NCBI GenBank assembly: GCA_964413535.1
Contig: CAYPTB010000059.1
Span: 46,517 to 110,516, forward strand
DNA from: CAYPTB01 sp964413535
GTDB taxonomy: Bacteria; Planctomycetota; UBA1135; GCA-002686595
Direction: 5' to 3'
DNA: 64,000 nucleotides
Shown here: piece by piece, positions 25,042-34,370 of the stretch
How the letters are laid out: each line of letters opens with the position of its first letter
Position numbering within the stretch: the first letter of the stretch is position 1
Notes under the pieces: generated by a model
Database searches by the model: none
What the model saw: the letters and a program-made list of their open reading frames with translations, nothing else
What the model was told of the DNA's origin: nothing
Translations under genes and position numbers: made by a program

Positions 25042-27891
25042 CTACTCACCCAAGAGCGCTTCGAATTCGGCCAGTAGCGTTGCAGCACGCGCCGAGTATC
25101 CCGCGCGTTCCGCGGCCGCGCTCGCAAGTCTCCTAGAGCGTTCTCGATCGCCGATGACCAGCGCCGCGCGAGCTCGGGCGTGCAGCTCCGACACCTTCAG
25201 CAGGGACGGAGGATCCTCTCCGAGGCGGCGCTGGACCCTTCCGACGTAGCGCCGCCACGCGAGGTCGGAGACGCTCTGCTCGCGCCACGCGCGCGCGAGC
25301 GCGGCCGTCCCAGCGGCCACGGCTCGCCAATCCTCGGCGCGGAGCGCAAGATCGGCTGCGAGGAGCATCTGCTGCAGTCGACCTTCGACGTCGGCGTTTC
25401 CTTGCGGGGCGATGGCGATGCCGGCCGCCCGCTCCAGGATCCGGGCAAGCTGCCGCGCGGAGGCATCCGGGCTCCGTGCGGCCCGCTCCGCCAGGCACAG
25501 GAGCAACCGGCCGTCCAGACTCCACCACGCGCCGCTCGCTTCCAGCAACTCGAGACCGCGACCGTGGTCGAAGAGCGCACCGGCCGTCTCGACCTCGACG
25601 CGCCACGAGACGTCCGCCCGCGCTACGGGCTCTCCGGCCGAGCGTCGTCGGAACCATTCGTCTGCGGCGCCCATCGGCCCGGCCATGACATCCGGAAGCA
25701 GCTCTGCCGGAAGGTGATCGAGCCGCGCCAACGCGAGCAAGAGCTCCGCCCGGATCGCCTCGCGCTCGTCGCCGAGCGACTCGGCCAAGCGGGTTCCGTC
25801 ACGGCCGATCTCGAGTGCGGCCCACAGATCTCGCAGACGCGCCGCCGCGGCGTCAGCGGCGCGGCCCGCAGCAGCCAACTCTCGAATGGCGGCGAGCTGC
25901 GAGTCGACGTCGGGCGCGTCGGCCGCTGCGCGCGTCCATGCGTCCAGCGCGCGCTCGTCGAGCGGACGACCGGCGATCGCCGTGATCGCCTTGCGCCGGA
26001 GGTTCGCGGATGCACTCGCGTCGAGGGCGCGTTCCGCGAGCCACGTCAGCGCTCGGTCCGACGGGCTGCCGCCGACGGCGTCCACCATCCGAGCCCCGAG
26101 ATCCCACTCCCGGCTCGCCGCTTCCGACAGCAAGAGCTGAAGCGCTCGTTCGTCGCCCGTCGGAGCGAGTGCGATCGCGACCTCGATGCGGGTGCGCAGC
26201 CCGACGGACGGATCCAAGAATCCCGCGAGGAAATCGCGCTGAGCGCTGCGGGCTCCGAGGAGCGTCGCCGCGACCACGCCGATCGGCTCCGAGGGCCCCG
26301 CGCTCCCGGCGAGTACGGAGCGTACCGAGCCAAGCGCATCGTCTCCTCGGACACGAACGAGGCCCCGCAGGAGGCTCGTCGCCCGCAGCTCGGCTGCGCG
26401 GCGCAGCTCGTCTTCCGCCGCGTCGCGCACGAGCGCGAGCTCCTCGTCCAACCAACGAGTGAAGGCCGAGGCGACGGCCTCGTCCCGTTCGAAGAGCTCG
26501 AGGAGGTCGATCACCCGACTCCGCGCGGTCCCGCCCCGCTCACCGAGCTCGAGCAGGTCGACCCGAAAGGGCTCGAGGGGACGACCTCGAGCGAGCTCGC
26601 GAAGGGCCTCGATCCGATCCGCGTCCGCGAGCTCACGCCAGTAGTCGAACAAGTCGCCGACGTACGGCCGGGGATCGTCGGCCTGACACAGGGCGACGAA
26701 GGCGCGCGCTTGCTCTTCCCCGTCGCCCTGACGCAGGACTTCCACCAGGAGCTCGCCTGCGCCGGCGTCCCCGGCACCGGCCCACGCCCGCGCAATGGCC
26801 GCGAGCGCGGTCGCGCGCGTCTCGCTGCGACGCCCTTCGAGGAATCGCCGTCCGAGCTCCGGCGTCCAAATCTCGACGAGGAATCCGACCTCTTCCAGGA
26901 CGAGCCCGACAGCGAGCTCGGAGAGCGACCGGGTCGCGAGCTGCGCGAGAGCGACCTCGGGACCGAGCAACTCGCGCGCGATCGCGAGCAGCAGCGTGTC
27001 CCCTTCGATGCGCTCGCGCTGCCCGAGGCGCAAAGCACGCCCAACCTGCGCCGGGAAGCGCTCCGAAGCTCCCGCGTCCACTTCGGCGAAGAGGTCGAGC
27101 GCGGCCGAGCCGACGTCGGGATGAGCGAGCCTTCCGACTTCGAGCAGGAACCTCTTCACGTCCCGGTCGACGATGGGGGGCGAGTACCAACCCGAGAACA
27201 GATCCGCCGCGGCCGCCTCGTCGGGTCGGATCCCCGCGAGCAGCGTTCGGAGCGCGACGTCGAGATCGCCGTCCGAGACGTCCGGTGCGCTCGGCACCGG
27301 TCCGCGCTCGAGGTGCAGTCGCCTCCGACACGACTCGAGCGCTGAGACGAGTTCCTCCGTCGAGCCCTCGTTCGCGATCCGCGCGAGCACGCCGTCCTGG
27401 GACGCTGCCCCGGCCCCGGCGAAGACACCGACCCGCGCCTCTCTGCGCACGCGCTCGTCCTCGTCGAAGGCGAGTGTCGCCAAGAGCTCCGGGTCCGCCA
27501 GACCACGTCCCGCGCAGCGCGCCAGCGCCGAGCGCACCGCGGGCAGATCGTCACGCGCGAGGCGGCTCGCCACCGCGTCCGCGACGACGATCTCGCCCCG
27601 GCCGACCTCCGCGATCGCGCTCAACGCCAGAGCTCGCACGGAAGGGTGAGGATCCTCCACGAAGTCCAGGGCCAGGGACTCGGCCGTTTCCGCGAACTCG
27701 GGCCGCGTCGACCCCGTGCGGGCCAGGGCATCCAGCGCACTCGCGCGCGCACGCCAACCTTCCTCCGCGAGAGCCGCGCGCAGCTCGAGTCCGTAGCGGG
27801 CCGGATCCAGCGCCCAACGCCGGACGCGCCATTCCTCGTCGTGACCCGTCCATGCAGCCGCTGCGACGATCGACGCGAGCGCCGCGATCAT
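25042..27891 (-). CDS. HEAT-repeat protein, probably exported
   Basis: 949 aa beginning MIAALASIVAAAAWTG, a likely signal peptide. Nearly the whole chain is helical hairpins of HEAT/ARM type: LDFVEDPHPSVRALALSAIAEVG, LAFDEDERVRREARVGVF, IEVAIALAPTGDERALQLLLSEA and many more; the last ~150 residues look TPR-like. The ATG at 27891 overlaps the nnrD stop as ATGA; the frame is open upstream within nnrD but that is a shadow. HEAT solenoids usually bind proteins; no partner is evident. Such large secreted HEAT proteins are common in planctomycetes (inference from general experience). Confidence 0.82.
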   Translation of the reverse strand: MIAALASIVAAAAWTGHDEEWRVRRWALDPARYGLELRAALAEEGWRARASALDALARTGSTRPEFAETAESLALDFVEDPHPSVRALALSAIAEVGRGEIVVADAVASRLARDDLPAVRSALARCAGRGLADPELLATLAFDEDERVRREARVGVFAGAGAASQDGVLARIANEGSTEELVSALESCRRRLHLERGPVPSAPDVSDGDLDVALRTLLAGIRPDEAAAADLFSGWYSPPIVDRDVKRFLLEVGRLAHPDVGSAALDLFAEVDAGASERFPAQVGRALRLGQRERIEGDTLLLAIARELLGPEVALAQLATRSLSELAVGLVLEEVGFLVEIWTPELGRRFLEGRRSETRATALAAIARAWAGAGDAGAGELLVEVLRQGDGEEQARAFVALCQADDPRPYVGDLFDYWRELADADRIEALRELARGRPLEPFRVDLLELGERGGTARSRVIDLLELFERDEAVASAFTRWLDEELALVRDAAEDELRRAAELRATSLLRGLVRVRGDDALGSVRSVLAGSAGPSEPIGVVAATLLGARSAQRDFLAGFLDPSVGLRTRIEVAIALAPTGDERALQLLLSEAASREWDLGARMVDAVGGSPSDRALTWLAERALDASASANLRRKAITAIAGRPLDERALDAWTRAAADAPDVDSQLAAIRELAAAGRAADAAAARLRDLWAALEIGRDGTRLAESLGDEREAIRAELLLALARLDHLPAELLPDVMAGPMGAADEWFRRRSAGEPVARADVSWRVEVETAGALFDHGRGLELLEASGAWWSLDGRLLLCLAERAARSPDASARQLARILERAAGIAIAPQGNADVEGRLQQMLLAADLALRAEDWRAVAAGTAALARAWREQSVSDLAWRRYVGRVQRRLGEDPPSLLKVSELHARARAALVIGDRERSRRLASAAAERAGYSARAATLLAEFEALLGE

Positions 27892-28778
27892 CCTGCGCGT
27901 CCGTTCGCACGCTCCAATGCCGTCTGGGCAGCCGGCAGGAACTCGATCAAGTCGGACGCCACGACGCCGCGCACCCCCCTGCGTTCGACGGCCAGATCGC
28001 CGGCCAGTCCGTGCACGTGCACGGCGGCCGCAACGGCGTCGAACGCCCCGAAGTCGACGTCCGGACGCATGCAGGCGGCGAGATAGGCGGCCAGGATGCC
28101 GGTCAACACGTCTCCCGTCCCGGCGGTGGCCATGCCCGGGTTGCCGGTGGCGTTGACGTGCGCGCGCTCGCCGTCGGTCACGACCGATCCCGGCCCCTTG
28201 AGCACGCACAATCCGCCGGTCCGCCGTGCGAGCTCGCGCGCGGCTTCCAGCCTTCCGGCGGAGTCACCCGGAATCTCGCGCCCGAGCAAGCGCGCGGCTT
28301 CGCCGGCGTGCGGCGTCACGACGGTCTTCCCGAGCGCCCGGCGCAGCAGCTCGGGTTCGCCGCCGAGCGCGTTGAGCGCGTCCGCGTCGAAGACCTGCGG
28401 CACTCCGTCCTTCTCCGCGAGCGTGCAGCGGACGAGCGCTTTCGTTCGCGGCGTGTCCCCGAGTCCGGGACCGATCGCGCGCGCGTGGAAGTACGGGCCG
28501 TCGGGGAGACCGCGTACGTCGCCCTCGGCGTCGAGCTCGATCTCCGACAGGTCGAGCAACACCGTCTCTGGAGAGGCGGTTGGAACGACCGCCATGAGCT
28601 CGCGATCGAAGCAGCCGAGCGTCACGCGCCCCGCTCCAGCTCGCTGCGCCGCGCGAACGACGAGGATGGCCGCCCCCGGCATCGCAGTTGACCCGCACAG
28701 GCACAGCACTCGGCCGGCAGTGCCCTTGTGGGCATCGAGCGGCAGCGCGGGCACGGGCCGGGGCCGATACGCCTCCAT
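27888..28778 (-). CDS. nnrD: ADP-dependent (S)-NAD(P)H-hydrate dehydratase
   Basis: 296 aa ribokinase-fold enzyme that repairs hydrated NAD(P)H. Signatures: HKGTAGRVLCLCGSTAMPGAAILVVRAAQRAGAGRVTL, AIGPGLGDTP, DADALN, TVVTPHAGEAARLLG, VLKGPGSVVTDG, and NPGMATAGTGDVLTGILAA. The N-terminal epimerase (NnrE) domain found in many fusions is absent. The ATG at 28778 shares its A with the asparaginase stop (TGATG). Longer upstream frames are shadows of the asparaginase gene. Confidence 0.93.
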   Translation of the reverse strand: MEAYRPRPVPALPLDAHKGTAGRVLCLCGSTAMPGAAILVVRAAQRAGAGRVTLGCFDRELMAVVPTASPETVLLDLSEIELDAEGDVRGLPDGPYFHARAIGPGLGDTPRTKALVRCTLAEKDGVPQVFDADALNALGGEPELLRRALGKTVVTPHAGEAARLLGREIPGDSAGRLEAARELARRTGGLCVLKGPGSVVTDGERAHVNATGNPGMATAGTGDVLTGILAAYLAACMRPDVDFGAFDAVAAAVHVHGLAGDLAVERRGVRGVVASDLIEFLPAAQTALERANGRAG

Positions 28779-29815
28779 CACTTGCCCGAGACGACGACTT
28801 CCTCGCGCCCGACCTCCAAGCCGGCGCGATTGCGCAGAACCTCGTCGTTCCACGCGCCCAGCGCGCAAAGCTCCGCCTCGCTGGCCATCCCGAAGCGCCC
28901 AAGGAGAGCGACGAGGCAACGGTGCATCCCGCGCTTGTCCCCGTCGTCCATCTTGAGCGCCAGGGCGCGCCCGCCGCCCTTCTCGCCGACGAGGTACACG
29001 GCTTCGGCGCCGACCTTCGGGAAGAGCCTCCCGCCCGCGACGCGCAGGATGTCGGTGTCGATGCGCTGGTGTCTTCCAGCGAGCAGGACGGGATGGTGCC
29101 CTGCTGCGCTGGTCAAGCGCCGACAGGCGGCGATGCGCTCGGCCCCCAGGTCCTGCACGAGCTCGGGATTCGTGAGCTTCGCGAACGCGTGTGCGAGCGC
29201 GGCCAGCGGAAGACGGAACGTGGGCGCGCTGCATCCGTCCAGCGCGGTGCGGATGGCGTCGGGCTCGACGCCGCACATCTCCCCCACCGCGCGTCGCACG
29301 TGGAGTTGCACCCTCGAAGTCGGGTCGAGGTAACGCTCGATCGGCTCGCCGAGGTGCCGCGCGAGCGTCAGGAACCCCGCGTGCTTGCCCGAGCAATTGT
29401 TGTGGACCGCCGCCGGCTCCCCACCGCTGGCGCGCAGGCACGCCCGAGCCTCCGGATCGGCGGGGGGCTCCGCACCGCAGCGCAGCGCGCTCGAATCGAG
29501 CCCAGCCCGGCGCAGCATGCGTTCCACGGTCTCGACGTGGACGCTCTCGGCGTTGTGCGAGGCCACGCTGAGCGCGAGCTCCGGCTCGCCGAACCCGAAG
29601 CGATCCGCCGCTCCGCTCTCGACCAGCGGCAGAGCCTGCAACGGCTTGAGGGTGGAGCGCGCGTACACGGGGTGCCGGAAAGCGCCTTCTCCGGCTTCGA
29701 TCCTGCCCGCCACGTCGACCAGGACCCAGGCGCCGCGGTGGACGGATTCGACGGCGTCGCCGCGCCAGATGCGCACGAGGATCGGGTTGTCGGGATAGCC
29801 GTTGGCTTGGGACAT
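28778..29815 (-). CDS. L-asparaginase II family protein (thermolabile type)
   Basis: 345 aa from ATG 29815 (MSQANGYPDNPILVRIWRGD). It belongs to the Rhizobium-type asparaginase family unrelated to AnsA/AnsB of E. coli. Conserved elements: YARSTLKPLQALPLVESGAAD, SHNAESVHVETVERML, the AVHNNCSGKHAGFL motif with the invariant Asn-Asn-Cys-Ser-Gly-Lys-His, DGCSAPTFRLPL, and VGEKGGGRALALKMDDGDKRG. Hydrolyses asparagine to aspartate and ammonia in the cytoplasm. First gene of a three-gene overlapping set with nnrD and the HEAT protein. Confidence 0.9.
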   Translation of the reverse strand: MSQANGYPDNPILVRIWRGDAVESVHRGAWVLVDVAGRIEAGEGAFRHPVYARSTLKPLQALPLVESGAADRFGFGEPELALSVASHNAESVHVETVERMLRRAGLDSSALRCGAEPPADPEARACLRASGGEPAAVHNNCSGKHAGFLTLARHLGEPIERYLDPTSRVQLHVRRAVGEMCGVEPDAIRTALDGCSAPTFRLPLAALAHAFAKLTNPELVQDLGAERIAACRRLTSAAGHHPVLLAGRHQRIDTDILRVAGGRLFPKVGAEAVYLVGEKGGGRALALKMDDGDKRGMHRCLVALLGRFGMASEAELCALGAWNDEVLRNRAGLEVGREEVVVSGK

Positions 29816-30097
29816 GGACCGCGGGACCTCCGCGTGAGTGCCGGACGCGGTGCTGGCCGGCGGAGTCGGGGCGCGGAAGGTCGCGACCGAGGATTGTAGC
29901 TCCGCCGCCGGTCCGCTCGCGCGCAGGCGCAATCCTCAGGGATCCCCGTCGACGCTCGAACACCTCCCGACCCGGCCGCGGTCTTCGGTCGCGTGTCGCG
30001 ACAGCCGAACCGCAGCGGTCGCCCTGCGAGCTTCCGAAGGCCGAGCCGACGGCAGCGCGCACCGGGAAGCCTCCCCGCGCGTACACTCGTCTGCGCC

Positions 30098-30577
30098 ATG
30101 TCGCTCGTTCGACCCGCGCGCGCTTCGACGTCCCCTTGGGGCTGGATTCTCACTCCGCTGCTCTTCCTTTCGACCACGCTGGGCGTGTGGATCGTGCTCG
30201 CGGACCCGGCGGGACTCTTCGGATGGATCGTGGGCGGTCTCGGGGCTCTCGCCCTCGTCTGGATCGTCGTCTCGTCGCTCTTTCCCGCGAGCGCCGATCG
30301 GAACTGTCCGGCCTGCGGGCGCGACACCCTCGTGCGCCTCTCGGATGCGAACACGCAGGGGAAGGTCTGCAAGGCCTGCCAATGGCGCGACGAAACCCAG
30401 AGCTCGTTCTTCCTGGCCGAGGAGGAAGGCCCCCTCGAGCCGCAGATCCTGGCGCAGCGCCGTCGAAGACTCGCGAACGAAGGGCTCTCCATACGACCGT
30501 GGACAGGGTCCACGGAGGCGACTAGAAGGACTCCACCCGCGCGATCGGGCGAGAGCGCGCCGAGAGACCTGCGATGA
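30098..30577 (+). CDS. Small membrane protein with zinc ribbon
   Basis: 159 aa from ATG 30098. Two transmembrane helices (WGWILTPLLFLSTTLGVWIVLA and FGWIVGGLGALALVWIVVSSLF) are followed by a four-Cys zinc ribbon, CPACGRDTL...GKVCKACQW, and a basic, Arg-rich tail. Family not recognised. Its stop overlaps the start of the bifunctional-nuclease gene (ATGA), so the two are co-translated and may be linked in function. Confidence 0.7.
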   Translation: MSLVRPARASTSPWGWILTPLLFLSTTLGVWIVLADPAGLFGWIVGGLGALALVWIVVSSLFPASADRNCPACGRDTLVRLSDANTQGKVCKACQWRDETQSSFFLAEEEGPLEPQILAQRRRRLANEGLSIRPWTGSTEATRRTPPARSGESAPRDLR

Positions 30578-31023
30578 GCGAAGAAACCGAGATGATCGAT
30601 GTCCACCTGGGACGGATCGTGATCCAGGACGGTCTCTCGCACCAGTACATCTACCTCAACGAGAACGCCGGCTCGCGCGGCTTCCCGATCGTGATCGGCA
30701 ACAGCGAAGCCGACGAGATCCACCGGGTCGTCCACCGCGAGGAGCCGCCGCGACCGCTCACGCACCGGCTGTGCTTCGAGACGATCCAAGCGCTCGGAGC
30801 CGAGCTGAAGCGCATCGACATCGTCGACTTGCGCGACAACACTTTCTATGCCCACCTCGTCCTGCAGGACAAGAACGGCGAGGTGACCGCCGTCATCGAC
30901 GCGCGCCCGAGCGACGCCATCGCCCTCGGCCTGCGCGCCGGCTGCCCGATGCGCGTCGCCAAGCACGTGATGGCGCAAGCCGCGGCCGACGACGGCTCCA
31001 CGGAGACGCCCGAGCCCGAGTAG
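30574..31023 (+). CDS. Bifunctional nuclease family protein (DUF151)
   Basis: 149 aa, DUF151/BFN. Landmarks are YIYLNENAGSRGFPIVIGNSEADEIHR, HRLCFETIQALGAELKRIDIVDLRDNTFYAHLVLQ, and VIDARPSDAIALGLRAGCPM. Known: plant and bacterial members have RNase/DNase activity or act in stress regulation; most are uncharacterised. It overlaps the upstream zinc-ribbon membrane gene by 4 nt and is followed 15 nt later by tRNA-Ser. Confidence 0.9.
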   Translation: MSEETEMIDVHLGRIVIQDGLSHQYIYLNENAGSRGFPIVIGNSEADEIHRVVHREEPPRPLTHRLCFETIQALGAELKRIDIVDLRDNTFYAHLVLQDKNGEVTAVIDARPSDAIALGLRAGCPMRVAKHVMAQAAADDGSTETPEPE

Positions 31024-31038
31024 ACTCACGCTCGACCT

Positions 31039-31126
31039 GGAGGCGTGGCAGAGCGGCTGATTGCACCGGTTTTGAAAACCGGCAGGGCGCAAGCCCTCGG
31101 GGGTTCGAATCCTCCCGCCTCCGCCA
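31039..31126 (+). tRNA. tRNA-Ser (TGA anticodon)
   Basis: Acceptor stem GGAGGCG/CGCCTCC, anticodon loop TTTGAAA with TGA at 31073-31075, a long variable arm (AGGGCGCAAGCCCT) typical of serine tRNA, T-loop GGTTCGAATC and an encoded CCA. 88 nt. Confidence 0.97.
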
Positions 31127-31134
31127 CGCGCCGC

Positions 31135-32973
31135 TCAGTTCCGCCGGGAGACCTCGATCACCAGGTTCGGATCGCGCGCGTCGGGGTTGCGAGCCTTGGA
31201 CTCGAACGCCGGCGCGACCGGGGAGGCGACTTCGAACGTGCTCGCGTGCGGGCCGACGTCGATAGCGCCGACGAATCGGCCGGAGATCCCGCCGCGGCGG
31301 CAGACGAGCGCCAGCAAGCGCTGCGGCGAGGCGCCCTTCCGGAACCCCCAGTTGATGGTGAACGGAGTGAAATCTCCGCGTGCGCGGCCGGGCCTCGGGC
31401 TCCCGGGACGACGTTCGCGCGGAGCACGGAGAGCGAAGGGCTCGCGCGACCCGTTTCGACGCGACTCGGGCGGCTCGATCGCGAAGGGTTCCCGGACACG
31501 CCGCGCGCGAGCACGCTCGAGGAGCGTGGCGACGACGTGCTCGGGCGCGTGGTCACGGAGCAGACTCCGCGCGTGCTCGAGTAGAGCCTCGCTCGGACCC
31601 TCGGCGCTCTGGAGCGCTTCGTCCAGGCGCGCCCGCTCGCGCCGAGCGAGCGTGCTACGCACGACCTCGGCCGTGGGGACGTCGATCCAGCGGGCGGCGA
31701 CCCTCGCCGTCGACAGCATGCGACGCACCCAGCGCTCGACGGAGGCGGGGGCCACGAGCACGCTCCTGCCCTTGCGACCGGCGCGGCCGGTGCGTCCGCT
31801 GCGGTGGGTGTACACCTCCGCATCCTTGGGACGGCCGGCGTGCACCACCATCGAAACGTTCTCGACGTCGAGGCCGCGCGCAGCCACGTCCGTCGCGACC
31901 AGCGTGGTCACGGTTCCGGCTCGGAAGGCGTCGAGCGTCCGCGTTCGTCCCTCCTGCTGGAGCTCACCACTCAAGGGAAGGACCGAGAATCCGTCCTCGG
32001 CGAGCTTCGCGGAGACGAGCGTCGTCTCGGCGCGCGTGTCGACGAAGACCAGCGTGCGCTCGCCCTCCGCGAGCAAGAGCAAGTTCACCAGCGCCGCGTA
32101 ACGATCTTCGTCTCGGATCAGGTGGACGACGTGCTCGATGTCCTCGTTCGCCGCTCCGAGCCGTGTGCCTTCGACGTGCAGCGGATGCGCTTGATAGCGC
32201 GCGGCGAGTCGCTGGATCGCGGGCGGAAAGGTCGCCGACACGAGATGCGTTCGACGTTCGGCCGGCGTCGCGTCGAGGATCCCCTCGAGCTCCTCGCGAA
32301 AGCCCAACTCGAGCATCCGGTCCGCCTCGTCCAGGACGAGCTCCGCGATCCCGCTGCAATCGAGCGCGCCGCTCCGGATGTGGTCGAGCAGGCGACCGGG
32401 AGTCCCGACCACGATCCGCGGCCTGCGGCCGAGACGCCGCCGCTCACCCGACACGCTGGTTCCGCCCGTCACGCAATCGACGGTCGCCCCGGGGAGCTCT
32501 GCGTACAGCCACTCGAGTTCCTCGCACACCTGCATCGCGAGCTCGCGCGTGGGGACGACCAGGAGAACGCTCGGTCCGCGGCGCTCCGCGCGCGACTCGA
32601 CCTCGCCGGCCAATCGCAGGGCGAGGCCGGGAGCCAGCACGAACCCGATCGCCACGGTCTTGCCCGATCCCGTTTGCGAGGAGACCTGGAGGTCCCGCCC
32701 GTGGGCGCTTGCTTCGAGAACGCCGACTTGAACCGACGTGAGCTCGACGAACCCGCGCCGCTCGAGGGCCGAACGCAACGGCGCCGGTACGCGCTCGAAG
32801 GGCGATGGGGGCGGGACGTCGCCGCACTGCTCCATGGCCGGCGCCCCGTTCGAAGCCTCGCCGAGCGGGGAGAGCTCGGGGCTCCCGGCGGCCGCAACGA
32901 GAAGCTGCCCTTCGCACGGTCCGCCTTCGAGCTCCACGTACGCTTCGAGGGAGTTGGGAAGGGTCGGGTGCAT
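31135..32973 (-). CDS. DEAD-box RNA helicase with DbpA-type RNA-binding domain
   Basis: 612 aa. Motifs: SSQTGSGKT (I), PTRELA (Ia), GTPGRLLDHI (Ib), DEAD (II), SAT (III), ATDVAARGLDV (V) and HRSGRTGRAGRKG (VI). The C-terminal FTPFTINWGFRKGASPQRLLALVCRRGGISGRFVGAIDV is the DbpA RNA-binding domain that in E. coli recognises 23S rRNA hairpin 92, so a role in ribosome assembly or cold adaptation is likely. The linker is Arg/Ser-rich. The start may be at 32973 or at an internal Met (MEQCGDVPPPSPFERV); the first ~45 residues are not conserved helicase sequence. Its 3' end lies 8 nt from the convergent tRNA. Confidence 0.92.
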   Translation of the reverse strand: MHPTLPNSLEAYVELEGGPCEGQLLVAAAGSPELSPLGEASNGAPAMEQCGDVPPPSPFERVPAPLRSALERRGFVELTSVQVGVLEASAHGRDLQVSSQTGSGKTVAIGFVLAPGLALRLAGEVESRAERRGPSVLLVVPTRELAMQVCEELEWLYAELPGATVDCVTGGTSVSGERRRLGRRPRIVVGTPGRLLDHIRSGALDCSGIAELVLDEADRMLELGFREELEGILDATPAERRTHLVSATFPPAIQRLAARYQAHPLHVEGTRLGAANEDIEHVVHLIRDEDRYAALVNLLLLAEGERTLVFVDTRAETTLVSAKLAEDGFSVLPLSGELQQEGRTRTLDAFRAGTVTTLVATDVAARGLDVENVSMVVHAGRPKDAEVYTHRSGRTGRAGRKGRSVLVAPASVERWVRRMLSTARVAARWIDVPTAEVVRSTLARRERARLDEALQSAEGPSEALLEHARSLLRDHAPEHVVATLLERARARRVREPFAIEPPESRRNGSREPFALRAPRERRPGSPRPGRARGDFTPFTINWGFRKGASPQRLLALVCRRGGISGRFVGAIDVGPHASTFEVASPVAPAFESKARNPDARDPNLVIEVSRRN

Positions 32974-33067
32974 GCTCTTGATCGCGAATCGCAGAGAAGC
33001 GGGCGGAACACGGTAGGGCGCGTGGCGAGATCGCGCAACGACCGATCGGACGCACGGCGCCAGTTCG

Positions 33068-34363
33068 TCACTTCCCGTCGTCGTCGAGGTCGCCGAGGTA
33101 GCCGAGATCGCGCAGGGCGCCGATCTCCTCGGGCGAGAGCAGCACGCCCTCGGCGTCTCCCTCGGCGCCGCGTTCCGACTCGGCGAGAAGGGCCTCGAGC
33201 ACCGCGGAGAGCTCGGCCAGACGTTCGGGCTCGGCGCGCGCTAGGTTCTTCTGTTCACGCGGGTCGCGCTCGAGGTCGTAGAGCTCGACGCGGCGCGTGC
33301 TGCGGCTCACGACGAGCTTCCAGCGCCCCGAGACGAGCCCGTCCATGGCCGTCTCGTCGCGCAGGCGGAGCTCGGCGAGCGCGGGGCGTGGTGAGCTCCG
33401 CCCGGATCCCCTGGCGAGTTCCGCGAAGCTCTCGCCCACCAATTCCTTCGGCCAGCGCGCACGCGGGACGTCGAGGAGCTCCAGGAGACTCGGGAAGACG
33501 TCGACCAGTCGGACGCGCTCGACGACGCGCGCCGGCGCGAGGCTCGGCGCGGAGACGATCAAGGGAACACGCACGAGTTCCTGGTAGAGCGTGTGCCCGT
33601 GCTCGTGTCCCCCGTGGTCGCCGAATTCCTCCCCGTGGTCGGAGGTCACGACGATTACGGTCGCGGAGCGGCGGCGCTCGAGCTCGCGGAGCACACGGCC
33701 GAGGTGACGGTCGGTGAAGGCGATCTCTCCGTCGTAGCGGTCGAGCCCGGAGTCGCCGAAGCGCTCCGAGATGCCCGCGTGCCGCACGTAGGGAATGTGC
33801 GGGTCGAAGTAGTGCAGCCAGAGGAACCAGGGACGCGCGCCGTCGGGCCGCTCGGAGATCCACGCGAGCGCCTTGTCCGACACGCGCTCCGACGTGACCG
33901 CGCGATGCGATTCCGCGTAGTTGCTCGCCACGAGCTCGTCGTCGAACTCGCCGATCCCCTGGCGCAAGCCGTACTTCTCCTGGAAGACGAGGTGCGTCCC
34001 GACGCCCGCCGTCTCCCAGCCTTCCCGCGCGAGCACCTCGCAGAGCGTCGTCGCCTCGCCGTCGAGCCGCGAGCGGAAGTTCTGGATCCCGAGCGAGCCG
34101 ACCCAACGCGACGTGACGAGCGAAGCGAGGGAGCCGAGCGTCCAGGACGTCTGCGCCTGCGCGTTCTCGAAGACGACGGAACGCCGCGCGAGGCGATCGA
34201 GCTCGGGCGACGTGTCGCGCGCGTACCCGTAGGCGCCCAGATGGTCCGCACGCAGCGTGTCGATCGTGACGAAGAGCACGTTCGCCTGCGCACCTTCGCC
34301 TTCGCGCGCGGCGGGAGCGCAGGCGGCCGGAACGAGCAGGAGCGCCGCGATCCTGGCCCTCAC
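33068..34363 (-). CDS. Lipoprotein sulfatase-superfamily enzyme
   Basis: 431 aa from GTG 34363. The N-terminus MRARIAALLLVPAACAPAA has a lipobox-like AAC. The catalytic domain starts ANVLFVTIDTLRADHLGAYGYARDTSPELD; the nucleophile site is QTSWTLGSLASLVTS, with Thr where formylglycine would be made and Gly for the usual Pro. Metal sites LWLHYFDPHIPY and VTSDHGEEFGDHGG are intact; the end is GYLGDLDDDGK. Inferred: phosphoester-type hydrolase or transferase in the periplasm. It follows a GT-C glycosyltransferase gene by 7 nt, so a role in modifying a surface glycan is plausible. Confidence 0.85.
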   Translation of the reverse strand: MRARIAALLLVPAACAPAAREGEGAQANVLFVTIDTLRADHLGAYGYARDTSPELDRLARRSVVFENAQAQTSWTLGSLASLVTSRWVGSLGIQNFRSRLDGEATTLCEVLAREGWETAGVGTHLVFQEKYGLRQGIGEFDDELVASNYAESHRAVTSERVSDKALAWISERPDGARPWFLWLHYFDPHIPYVRHAGISERFGDSGLDRYDGEIAFTDRHLGRVLRELERRRSATVIVVTSDHGEEFGDHGGHEHGHTLYQELVRVPLIVSAPSLAPARVVERVRLVDVFPSLLELLDVPRARWPKELVGESFAELARGSGRSSPRPALAELRLRDETAMDGLVSGRWKLVVSRSTRRVELYDLERDPREQKNLARAEPERLAELSAVLEALLAESERGAEGDAEGVLLSPEEIGALRDLGYLGDLDDDGK

Positions 34364-34370
34364 TCCGACC

